DNA from: Pomphorhynchus laevis
Lineage: Eukaryota > Acanthocephala > Palaeacanthocephala > Echinorhynchida > Pomphorhynchidae
Assembly (NCBI GenBank): GCA_012934845.2
Contig: WNNJ02003079.1
Span: forward strand, 26,155-90,154
Length of the DNA stretch: 64,000 nt
Direction of reading: 5' to 3'
Shown here: piece after piece, positions 11,590 to 20,850 of the stretch
Layout of the letters: each line of letters starts with the position of its first letter
Numbering within the stretch: the first letter of the stretch is position 1
Notes under the pieces: model-generated
Told to the model about the DNA's origin: nothing
Databases searched by the model: none
The model's input: only the letters and a program-made list of their open reading frames with translations
Translations under genes and position numbers: made by a program

Positions 11590-11911
11590 ACAGTTATAAG
11601 CGGTGGGCCTAGCCGGTACTAAACCAATAGGATAACTTGTCCGGCAACAAGTGGCAGATCCTTATTTAATGGCGGGATCGACTCGCCATATCATAGCGTT
11701 AAGCCCCCAATTGGATGAATGGATTTTTTATAGACGTAAAGCTGCCACGCTTTACGACGCCATCGCGATAACGCTACTGCTTGCTGTTCGCGACTGCTTA
11801 TTCGCCAAGCCGAAGCTCGCTTATATCGCAGCTAGCCTGCATATCTGCAGGTCCTTCCCCTATCCGCAAACTGGGGACGCGCGGCGTGGCACAAGCTATG
11901 CCGCTCCGCCG
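11590..11911 (-). promoter_or_regulatory. RTE-1 5' leader, structured RNA shared with RTE-2
   Basis: Read on the minus strand, the leader starts CGGCGGAGCGGCATAGC and can form a terminal hairpin (CGGCG/CGCCG around GGCA/TGCC). Next come CGCGTCCCC and GCGGATAGGGGAA, and a hairpin CCTGCA-GATA-TGCAGG. The same blocks occur in RTE-2 at 46,615-46,879, where the hairpin is CCTTCA-GATA-TGGAGG with pairing kept. It likely holds the internal promoter and an RNA fold. HDV-like ribozymes occur at the 5' ends of some LINEs, but no convincing HDV pattern was seen. Confidence 0.5.
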
Positions 11912-14175
11912 AACAATAGAAAATATACATTAACACTAAACTTCATTAATAAATGTATAGATAACACAAATATAGCCGGACTTTCAAATAATTCTAAAAG
12001 TTAAGAAATAATAGGGTCAGATTTAAGTAAATATATTCATAAAATAAGGTATAAACTCCTACCACCATTAGGACGTAAAATTTGTAATCATAATAAAGAA
12101 TTAAGATCAATATGTAATGATAATATTAGAAACATAATGGAAACAGAATGCAATTGTAATAGTCTTAGTTTTGATAAAATAAATAAACATATATGTACTT
12201 ATAATCTAGAATTAATTAAAAATAGGGAATTAAGGAAAATGCTATCAAAAGGGTATAAATAAGATTAAATAATAACAACGACAAAAATAAAATTTACAAT
12301 TCGTTATATAATAACTTAAATGATTACTTTAGTAAGGTGATTAATAGTGAAAGCTCGAATATATCTAAGATAAACATTTGGAAATATTATATATTTGATA
12401 AAATTAAAAATAAATTGAAAATAACAAACAATTATAAAAGTAAAGATAAAATTAATAAAGATATGTATAAAGAACTTACTAAATCAAAGGATTACTATAT
12501 AATAACAACTATTGATAAAGCTAGTAATAGCTTTGTCTTCATATGCAAAAAGCTTTATTATGATATAATAATGAAAGAGGCTAATTCTAATGATTTAAAT
12601 GTTAATCCAACATATAAACGTAGTGAGTTAAAGTTTAGAAACAATTATAACAAGTCACTGTTTTATAATGGATAAAAAGGGTATAAAGGTTGAATCAGAT
12701 AATAAAACTATACCAATATTATATTGGAATCCAAAATTACATAAAAATCCAATAAAACCTGGGTTCATATGTAGTGCTTTTAAATGTACATTAAAACCAC
12801 TTTCTGTCTATATGAATAAAATACTTAAAGTAATTAAAGCACATTTTAAAAAATATTGCAAGGTAATCGAAATTAATACTGGTATAAAACACTATTTCAG
12901 TATTAATTCTACAAAAGAATTTTTAGAACAGACAAAAGGAATAAATTTTCAAAATATAAATACATACGATTTTAGTACGCTTTATACAAATCTAGATTTA
13001 GTAGATATTAAAGAAGCGTTAGTAAAATTAATTAACCTTATATTCGGAAAAAGATATACATATATATGTTATAATAATTATAACGCCTATCTAACAAAAA
13101 TTAAACCATCAAATAAATATAAATATATGTATAAAATTGAATTAATAGAATCCTTAAATATTTTGATAAATCAAAATTATTTAAAAGTAGGGACATCTAT
13201 ATTTAGACAAGTAAAATGTGTTCCAATGGGTGGTAATAGTAGCCCAATTATAGCTGACTTATTTTTAAGCTTTATAGAATATGAATTTGTTCATAACTGT
13301 GTAAAAACTAAATCTAAACAATATAAATATATGAAATATATGTTTCGATACATTGATGATATATGTGTATTTAATTCTAATAATTTTTATTCAATTAGTG
13401 AACAAATTTATCCAGAAAGCCTTATTCTTAACAAAACCAATATTAATGATAAAGAAGGTGTATATCTAGATATGAACATTAAATTAACATTAACTAAAAC
13501 TACTATTAATTTATATTGTAAAGATGACATTTAAATTTACAAGAAACATATTTTTGCATGAGCATTCATGCATACCTTTAATATAAAATATAATACATTA
13601 AATAATGAAATTTTAAGAATTGCAAAAATATGTAATGATATTGGCTTTCTTCAAAATCATTTAAATAAATTAATAGATACATATTTTAAACTAGGTTATT
13701 ATAAAAATAACATCAAGCAGAAAATAGTAAAATATATAAATCAACACAATAATATAAAGAATAAATTTAAACTCTTAAGTGGCAAATTTTTATGGATGGA
13801 TAATAAATAAAATACTTTGTTTTAGAATAAGATACTAGATAGTTTTATCAGAGGAAATACATCATTAGCATGTATTTGGCCCCGCTGCTATGTTGGGTAG
13901 ATGAGTTAGGGGCCGAAACCTGATAGCATAGCAGTTCCTCCTGATGACCTCTAATTCTTATTCTGATACAACGTCTGTTATTTATTAATCAATTTATAAA
14001 AATGACGTTTATTTTAAATTTAAATTTTTTTATTTTAACTTGATTTAAATTATAAAAAATCTTATAACAATTATTAATTTTATTATTTAATTATTAAATT
14101 TTGATTTAGCATTATTATGTGTTGTTTATTTTATAATTATATTAAATACGTAGACTCAGTTAGCTGATTTGATTT
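11912..14175 (+). mobile_element. Permuted Penelope-like element, RT part and 3' end
   Basis: Begins with the 271-bp block that also ends the 5' part. RT coding follows in two main frames (12,337-12,675 and 12,668-13,534) and a third at 13,568-13,810. Key motifs: KLHKNPIKPGFICSAF, NTYDFSTLYTNLDL (palm Asp), VPMGGNSSPIIADLFLSFIE, YMFRYIDDICVF (catalytic DD), VYLDMNIKLTLT, and an end at KFLWMDNK. There is no GIY-YIG after the RT, in agreement with the nuclease lying upstream at 7,440. The 3' UTR holds a strongly structured block (13,824-13,964) and ends at about 14,175 in ACGTAGACTCAGTTAGCTGA, shared by the other copies. A few breaks are present. Confidence 0.85.
13824..13964 (+). ncRNA. PLE 3' UTR structured RNA, copy 1
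   Basis: Nested pairing can be drawn by eye. The outer helix is AGAATAAGA with TCTTATTCT. The inner helix is ATCAGAGGAA with TTCCTCCTGAT. Within it are hairpin ATACAT-CATTAGC-ATGTAT, helix CTGCTATG with CATAGCAG, and a pseudoknot GGCCCC with GGGGCC placed so that GGCCCC lies before the CTGCTATG arm. GGGGCC is followed by GAAAC, which is kept in most copies. Similar folds occur at the 3' ends of all five PLE copies here. The function is unknown; an RT recognition site or a processing element is plausible. Confidence 0.6.
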
Positions 14176-15385
14176 ATTTATTTTAAGACCTTTATTTATT
14201 TTATTTCTTTTTCACAAGTTTTTTTTATGTAAAATATAAATATTATGATAAATGAATCATATTTGAAATTGCAAAATTACATATTTAGACAAGTAAAAGT
14301 TGTTCAAATAAGAGACACAAAAGTCGCCCTTATATATTTTTGAACGTTGCTGAATTTGAATTTTACTGAAATGCGTACAAAACAAATTTATGATATAAAT
14401 GGCAAATATATGTACGTGAAGTGACGATACTTGTTTATATATTTATTCTATTAATTTTTATATAATCGAACAAATTTTCCAGATATTCTATTTTTCAATA
14501 AAGCTAATGCTGCTAACAAATGAGTCGTATATTTAAATATAAATACTCAAGTTACATAGATCAATACATTAATTAATTTACATCATAAAGATGCTATTAA
14601 AAATAACATTAGAAAGATGCCGAAAAAATATATTTATACATAAAATCTCGTGTATTGCAATTTTTGATTTATTACACAGTGACGATTATATTTAGAAGAA
14701 TACGTTAATGATAATAAGCTCATTGCCTGTTAGTAATTAGTTACAGAATTACTGTAATTCCAATACTAAGGTCTCATGGGTATAAACACTTGACATGGCA
14801 TCTCTTTCAGCTAAATGTTTTTATCATAACAAGCCAAAAGCACAAACTTGTTTAAAGCAAAAACTGATTGCAAGCTACTTTACTGAAAGTAAAACAATTT
14901 ACCACTTTTAACAAGTGCCGAAATTTAAATCAGTTCATTTTGTAAATAAATGTACTTTTACGTAAGCTTCTAACGAACGGTGTTTGGATCTAAGTAAACC
15001 ACGTATGCATCGCAAAATAAACGGCTACATCAATTGACCGCTGAAGTATGAATATGCACCTTCCATTTAATTTCTTAAAACATCTGTCTGTATTCACCGC
15101 CGCTACGATACGTATTGCTAATTCAAACGAGGTAAGACCAGAAAAACGGAAATATAACTAACTTTGTATTTAATTTTTCATTGATGCTGTAGACCATAGA
15201 ATTCGATATAAAGATTATAATCTTATTCAATATAAAAATATCTTCAGTAAAGTAAGTCTCAATTTGTAATTTTACTTCATTTTTGTAATCTTCATTTGCT
15301 AAAATTAAGCTTAGCATGCATTGAAACAATAAATACGATCGAGATTTTAATTTCGAAATTGAAGATAATATTTTAAGATATTTGT
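14176..15385. other. AT-rich non-coding stretch
   Basis: No credible gene. A single 68-codon open frame near 15,123-15,329 has no recognisable content. The interval separates the PLE 3' end from a small LINE-A insertion. Confidence 0.5.
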
Positions 15386-15754
15386 AGTTGCGTAAAGTAA
15401 TAATAATAAGATTTTCTTACTAATACAAAAACAGTGATAAAGGAAGTGATTAAAAAGTCAGTCAAAAACAAAACATCTCTCTTCTCTTTTTCAAGTCTTC
15501 ATGCCGATATTACGGCCTCAAATCCAGAGGGATCTGAGCCTCCAACCTATCCAACACGCCGCCTTCCGACTGAACCACCCGGGGTCTCTCACCTCCCGAA
15601 GAGTCCAGTCGGTGCGGGCTATGCTGGGTAAACGTGAGACGAGGAGCTTAAGAAACCTTAGCCTTTGCTCTGGGGTACGTCCTCTTGAAAAGAAGACTAA
15701 TCCCGAGATAGCCCAAGTGCCCCAGAGGCGCACTTGGGTAGTTGCGTAAAGTAA
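15386..15754 (-). mobile_element. LINE-A copy 2, 3' stub with 17-bp target-site duplication
   Basis: The identical 17-bp sequence GTAGTTGCGTAAAGTAA lies at 15,386-15,402 and 15,738-15,754. Between them is the LINE-A 3' end in minus orientation: tail TAATAATAAG (plus-strand reading) followed upstream by the last ORF2 codons (RLWGTWAISGLVFFSRG, PEQRLRFLKLLVSRLP, RDPGWFSRKAACWIG). This is a severely 5'-truncated insertion and a clean example of target-primed integration of this LINE. The intact duplication implies a recent event. Confidence 0.9.
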
Positions 15755-16730
15755 AATATTTAGTATCCAACGGTACTATGCATAGTGAATATCCGTTCGC
15801 ACTCCAAGAGTAATCTGACTATGTTGTAAAATCAAACAGCAAATTATAAAAAAATCTACAGTAAATAAATTTCTTCCATATACGTTTCTATTATAATTAA
15901 AAATTAAAACTAGGTGTATTTATTTTACATCTAACGAAAACTTTGACCAATTCCACCTGAGCTTCAGCATTTTCTCAAGAATAATAAAATTTTTCCACTA
16001 TTCAGCCTTCCATAAACCGGAACCCAATCACTATCTCGGATTTTATAGACATGCTACATTCCTCCCCAACACCACAAGACAGCTCTATTCCGAAACTGTT
16101 TTATTTTTATAACATAATCATCATTTGTGGCTAGTTACTAAAATGTAGTAGTAAAAAAATTAATGATTTATTAAAGTAAAAAACACAAAATTCATATATA
16201 TTTTCGTTTTTTTTTGACTTTTTCGACCCCAGCCAAGTATGGAGCCCCAATCGATTTTCATTTCTTTATTATTTTTTCTTTCTTTTTGCAGGTTTCGATT
16301 GAGATTTCTTTGGTTGGATGTCGAGGATAAGAATTTTAAACAAAGATTAAAAATGATAAACTGCTAAAATTCAATTCTAAAAAATAAAAATTCAAAATCG
16401 TCATAAAAAACAAAATTTGGATAAAATTGATATTACCAATAAAATAAAAAATATTTTGTAACAAAATATTTTTTTGTCATTTAAACAATGACAAAAATGA
16501 AGAAATAATACATTTAATTATACTTTTCTTAATTTCTCTAATTTCTCTGACAAAGCACTTGTAGGCAAGCGCAATATAAAATTAATATATACATCTAATT
16601 TTAGAAAAATAATCAAACAAATTTCAAACAAGATAAACAAAAAATTATTCAAAACATTTGATTTTTAAATTGTAAAATAAAACATATTTTTTAATTAATT
16701 TATTTTTAATTTCAATTTCATTCATAAAAA
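15755..16730. other. AT-rich non-coding stretch, probably includes 3' UTR of the next LINE
   Basis: No gene or tandem repeat seen. The right part is likely the 3' untranslated region of the minus-strand LINE whose frame stops at 16,733, but no clear tail or duplication marks its end. Confidence 0.4.
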
Positions 16731-16732
16731 AT

Positions 16733-18637
16733 TTATTTATTAAAATTAATAATCGTTTTAAAAAATAGATATCGTTGTTCTGGAGGGCGATTGTTTGAGT
16801 ATAAGTACAATCCGCTCAATACAAACGCATTGAGCACAATTACACATCTACCCAAACCGGCATTTAATCGTCTCGCTCTTTCAAACATACGTAGCCCTTT
16901 TCTAACTAATTTGAAACACCTGGCCATATCTGACCTAGGATGCAAACGTGGTTCGAAAACGGATCCCAGAATGCGCACCCGACGCTTTCGATTCCCTGGA
17001 AGAGAATCGAGGAGACGAGTGTGCTTTCCAGGACGCCGAAATCTGTAATGAACAAAATTGCTCTTCGTTGGGTTTAAAGACAAGCCAAACTTCGCTAAGC
17101 GATGAGCAACAATGTCCGTTACAAACTTCATTCGCCCTTCAAACCTTGCATCCGACAGAGTATTTCTCTTAAATGCGATCGATATGTCGTCCGCATAAAT
17201 GATGGCGTGGGTGTTCCTATCCAAAAGACCCTCCAGAACTACGCTCGTCACTATCATATAAATGATAGGAGACAGAGGTGAGCCCTGGGGAAGTTTTTTG
17301 TTGAGATGACAGTACTTACCCCCGTCATCATCCAAGTAGAAAGTTCTTGCTTTTAATATACCCACGACACGATGCAACAAATTACTCGGTATACCATCAC
17401 TGGTTAACGTTGTAACTATTGCATCATGCCCCAAGTTGTCGAAGGCCGTCGACACATCCAGCGAATAGAGGACTGCAGGTCGTCTATCGCTAGTGAGAAA
17501 ACTCTGCATGGACCTTACTGCCTTAACAGTTCCCCTTCCTCTACGAAACCCGTGAATGTGGTCTCCCAACATATCACGATCTTCGTAGAATCGGGAAAGG
17601 ATCCTAGCAAGAGCTCTCTCAATATTATTAGATATTGTTATGAGTTTTGTGTCTTTAGCATTCGACACCCATCTTCCCTTCGCAAGGAACACTACTTTTC
17701 CGACTGCAATATCACACCAAGATGCTAAAGGTACCCCTAGCATCTTGGCAGCAATATCCGTCCGAACCCTATCGACGATCAATTTGGTCGCAGCAGCACA
17801 TGCCGAAGACCCGTTAGACGAAGTCTTTGGCACGACTGGCCACGCACTCAAAATGTCCTCGATAGTGATGTCCTCTTGCGAATTGTCGATGGTCGAAAAC
17901 AAGAGTTCCATACGGATCTTCATCATTTTCCTCTCTGTCCATCCTTCAGCATTGGCTAGGTGTTTCATTTTCATTTCATGAAGTACATTCCTAAAACTCT
18001 TGGAGGATATCCACTTAGAAGCCGCTGCCCTCCAAGAACGGAAGGTGGTTCGCCTAATGGTTTGCCTCCATTCCTTTGAAAAATTCTTGTAAGACAGCAA
18101 CTTTCTAGCGTCTACCCTCTGCTCCAACTCTTGAATATCATTCTTGAGCAGAGCCATTTGAGCGATTCTCTGAGACGAAGGATTCGCATCCGTTCGTAAA
18201 CCCCAGAGAATACGTTTCAAATGAAGAGCTTTAGGAGTGTACTTGATGTTGGGCGGTCGTTTAGTAGTTAAAAATTTATTTGCATTACTAAAAATTGCAT
18301 TATTTAAAATTAATAGAGAATTTGATTCTTTTAATTTATTTGTAAAATTTGTCAAAAACGTCTCATCTAAAATATTCAAACAATCGAAAAAATTAAAATT
18401 ATTATTTATTATAAAATTATTATTGCAAATACTAAAATTTATTATTTCATTAAAAGTATTTTTTAAAATAGTACAAAAAATATTTTTATTATTTAAATTT
18501 ATCATTACTTCGCTTATTGATCTATTAAAAGCTTGTATACCGGCCCGTGTCGGTTGGAATCTTATCTTGAAAACTAGTTCCTCCTTCCACGACCAATATA
18601 CAAGCTTATGCCCATCATTAAAAGTATCTGGCAGCAA
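16733..18637 (-). CDS. Diverged LINE ('LINE-B') reverse transcriptase, 634-codon open frame
   Basis: A long uninterrupted frame. The RT core carries KVVFLAKGRWVSNAKDTKLITI, GDHIHGFRRGRGTVKAV, VLYSLDVSTAFDNLGHDAI (catalytic Asp), KKLPQGSPLSPIIYMIV, HAIIYADDISIAF (catalytic DD) and KFGLSLNPTKSNF. The end, SGLYLYSNNRPPEQRYLFFK, matches the GLVFFSRGRPPEQRLRFLK end of LINE-A, so the two are related but well diverged. The start codon lies inside the endonuclease-RT linker and is arbitrary. No RNase H follows. The AT-rich KNTFNEIINFSICNNN segment has drifted in base composition relative to the RT core. Confidence 0.85.
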   Translation of the reverse strand: MLPDTFNDGHKLVYWSWKEELVFKIRFQPTRAGIQAFNRSISEVMINLNNKNIFCTILKNTFNEIINFSICNNNFIINNNFNFFDCLNILDETFLTNFTNKLKESNSLLILNNAIFSNANKFLTTKRPPNIKYTPKALHLKRILWGLRTDANPSSQRIAQMALLKNDIQELEQRVDARKLLSYKNFSKEWRQTIRRTTFRSWRAAASKWISSKSFRNVLHEMKMKHLANAEGWTERKMMKIRMELLFSTIDNSQEDITIEDILSAWPVVPKTSSNGSSACAAATKLIVDRVRTDIAAKMLGVPLASWCDIAVGKVVFLAKGRWVSNAKDTKLITISNNIERALARILSRFYEDRDMLGDHIHGFRRGRGTVKAVRSMQSFLTSDRRPAVLYSLDVSTAFDNLGHDAIVTTLTSDGIPSNLLHRVVGILKARTFYLDDDGGKYCHLNKKLPQGSPLSPIIYMIVTSVVLEGLLDRNTHAIIYADDISIAFKRNTLSDARFEGRMKFVTDIVAHRLAKFGLSLNPTKSNFVHYRFRRPGKHTRLLDSLPGNRKRRVRILGSVFEPRLHPRSDMARCFKLVRKGLRMFERARRLNAGLGRCVIVLNAFVLSGLYLYSNNRPPEQRYLFFKTIINFNK

Positions 18638-18639
18638 AT

Positions 18640-18900
18640 TCTGCTGCTATTTAATTTTAAAATTTGTATTTTTGTTTTGCATAGCAAAATTTAACGTGAA
18701 GCAATATCCATTGCGACGACGGATAAATGTCCCTTGCGGGGGACATATGACCTCCCATGCTGGAGCGATCATGCTGCCCACCTGAGACCCACCGTCGTCG
18801 TTGAAATCTCCAATTAAAAATTGACCACCCAATTTGAAGATCTTCAACAGCATTGATTGAATCTCTCTCCTCCCCTTTTTTATAATGCAGTGCTACAGAT
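18640..18900 (-). pseudogene. LINE-B AP-endonuclease C-terminal fragment
   Basis: Just upstream of the LINE-B RT frame, another phase encodes FKLGGQFLIGDFNDDGG, then GTFIRRRNGYCFTLNF. GDFND is the metal-binding motif of LINE APE nucleases. The N-terminal half of the nuclease is missing, so LINE-B is 5'-truncated at about 18,900, with a frameshift between nuclease and RT. Confidence 0.6.
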
Positions 18901-19268
18901 TAAGAGAGCACTTATAAGCAAAACGAGAAAGAATTCAAGAGATTCATTTGTCTACGTTTGAGTGGTAAAACATTTCTTTTATGACAATTTTCAATAAAAG
19001 TTTCAGCACTTTAGGGGATTCCACCACACTATCAACATCATTTCACAACTCATAATACTCAGTATTGTACTAATGATGGTGATGAAGCCTGCTTAGAAAT
19101 ACAATAAATATGATAAAATTTTCAATACTACCTTGTTTGTTCCACGTAATTATTATGAATTTCATTTTCTAAATAGTTTAACTTCTTATTTATCTTGTTC
19201 TTGTTTAGCAAACAATTCAGCACTGTTATAATTAATTTTAATCATTAAAAATCAAGAAGTTTGCGCCT

Positions 19269-20201
19269 ATGTCTGATGATAATAATAAAAAATGTTTGGA
19301 TAGAAATGAACTTGCAAATCAGATCGTCACAGAATTTCCGAAATTTGGACTCAGTCAAATAAACACCCTATTAGAATGGCAAGGTAATTTACCACCTTAT
19401 TGTAAGTTATGCCATGTTCGTTTCACTGGTCCAGAAAATGCTCTCGTGCACTTTAATCACGATCTTTGCATTTCTCATTTTTCACGATTACTCTACATAA
19501 AGCGTAAATATCTCGGCGAGATTGGCATTGGTTGTAACATTTGTTGTTGTGAGGTTAATACGATAGAGGTATTGAAGATTCATCAGAACAGCCCGAAGCA
19601 TAGAAAGAAAATCGAAGCACGTGAATATATTCTTGAAATGGACAAAATGTATAGTCGAATAAAGGAATCGCTTCTCATCTGTGATTTTAATATGAAACTA
19701 AATCTGAAAGGTAACACCAGCAGCAAAGAAAATGAATTTGAAGCGAATAATATTAAAACAGGAAGATACTGTAACGTCGTTACAACAGAAGTAGATCCGA
19801 AGGCGTTGAATCCTTTGAACGGAAAAGGATTATCGTTATCAAGGATAAATAACAAAAGTAGTCAGAATCGTACCAAGTCTAGACGGCACTATAAGCTAAC
19901 TGAAGAAGAGAGGGGACAACAAATAAATGGAAAAATAACAGATAGTAATGGTGGTGGCTCAAATGGAAATACAGATGGCCTTGATTTTTCTCAAAATATA
20001 GCCAAATATACTGAGTCAGGGAGTGCTATTGTTAAAGTGAATACAACAAGGAGAGCTAAGGGCAGCAGCACACGACGATCAACAAAATCTAGAAAAAATA
20101 AAAAGCTAGATGATGGAAAGACTTTTGAAAATGATTGTAACACTAGTCGAATCTATAGCGACAACAGGAATAACATAGCCAGGGCAATTGAGGCTAACTA
20201 A
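19269..20201 (+). CDS. Host gene: JAZ/U1-type C2H2 zinc-finger protein (310 aa)
   Basis: A single uninterrupted frame with ordinary host codon use. Two zinc fingers are visible: C45-x2-C48-x12-H61 with H64 or H70 (YCKLCHVRFTGPENALVHF), and C89-x2-C92-x12-H105-x5-H111 (CNICCCEVNTIEVLKIHQN). The second has the spacing of the U1-like/JAZ class, which binds double-stranded or structured RNA in known proteins (ZNF346, ZNF385, matrin types). The C-terminal 150 residues are polar, basic and low in complexity (SRRHYK; TRRAKGSSTRRSTKSRKNKK), fitting nuclear localisation and nucleic-acid binding. There is no signal peptide or membrane segment. AATAAA lies at about 20,327, a plausible polyadenylation signal. 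It could be one exon of a larger gene. Function is inferred from the fingers only. Confidence 0.75.
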   Translation: MSDDNNKKCLDRNELANQIVTEFPKFGLSQINTLLEWQGNLPPYCKLCHVRFTGPENALVHFNHDLCISHFSRLLYIKRKYLGEIGIGCNICCCEVNTIEVLKIHQNSPKHRKKIEAREYILEMDKMYSRIKESLLICDFNMKLNLKGNTSSKENEFEANNIKTGRYCNVVTTEVDPKALNPLNGKGLSLSRINNKSSQNRTKSRRHYKLTEEERGQQINGKITDSNGGGSNGNTDGLDFSQNIAKYTESGSAIVKVNTTRRAKGSSTRRSTKSRKNKKLDDGKTFENDCNTSRIYSDNRNNIARAIEAN

Positions 20202-20204
20202 AAA

Positions 20205-20850
20205 AAACACTGCGATCGTGCTATTTTTCATGGGTTATTTTAAAGGAAGATTTGATTTATATTGTAAAACGTATGATGGGTCAATCGATTTATGTAAACG
20301 TATGCAAACAACTTTCTAAATTTTAAAATAAAATATTTCTCAAGCACACATAAGCATGCCGATTTTTTCTTTTACAAACAACAACAGAAATACGTTCATT
20401 GAGCTTCTAGTTTGATTGATTTAAGATATTATAAAGTATACTGCTTAAATGCAAATAAGGCTTTTGAACGCTAAAAATTTATATTTTCCTAAGTTAGATA
20501 CCAGATAGTTGATATCGTCGTTATATCAGACAAAATAATTTTTTAAAATGAAATTTAAAAAAATTGGTCAAAAAAATTAAAAATATAATAAATTTAAAGT
20601 TTCCTTTATTTATAATCTAATTATTAAATTATATATTTTATTAAAATAAAGATATCATTTTGAATGTAGCTTCGTTATCGCTCACGTATACATAGCAATG
20701 CTTATTTAAACAATAATCAATTTATTAGTTATTATCAACAATAGTCGATTAATCAGGATCAGATATAAGGAAAAATATATCTGATTTTATAAATAAGTAC
20801 ATTAGATATAAGTAAATAATGGTAAATATATAATTCTAAAAGTAAATAAA
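20205..20850. other. 3' flank of the zinc-finger gene, AT-rich
   Basis: Contains the probable polyadenylation signal near 20,327, then AT-rich sequence without a gene. It runs into the 5'-truncated start of the second permuted PLE at about 20,850. Confidence 0.45.

Larger units (their letters stand above)
8514..11911 (-). mobile_element. RTE-type LINE 'RTE-1', nearly complete
   Basis: A minus-strand non-LTR element with a structured 5' leader (about 11,590-11,911), an AP endonuclease, an RT, and a 3' end near 8,514 with an AAGAAGAAGATTAATAAA-like tail. It carries no CCHC ORF1 and no RNase H, as usual for the RTE clade. It splits a permuted PLE: PLE sequence on the left (8,077-8,347) and right (11,912-12,182) is the same 271-bp block. 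The coding region is open over long stretches with about two frame breaks, so the insertion is fairly recent. The 5' leader is shared with RTE-2. Confidence 0.85.

Noticed and set aside
11590-11911. HDV-like self-cleaving ribozyme at the RTE 5' ends
   Set aside because: The leader is structured, but the first seven bases have no partner at the position needed for P1, and no P1.1 or catalytic C context could be placed in both elements.
13824-13964. CTGATGA and GAAAC in the PLE 3' UTR as a hammerhead ribozyme
   Set aside because: PLEs are known to carry hammerheads, but here CTGATGA pairs in a long helix with (T)CATCAG in the same fold. This pairing is kept in other copies, including one with CTGTTGA. 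The order and pairing of core strands do not fit a hammerhead of any type.
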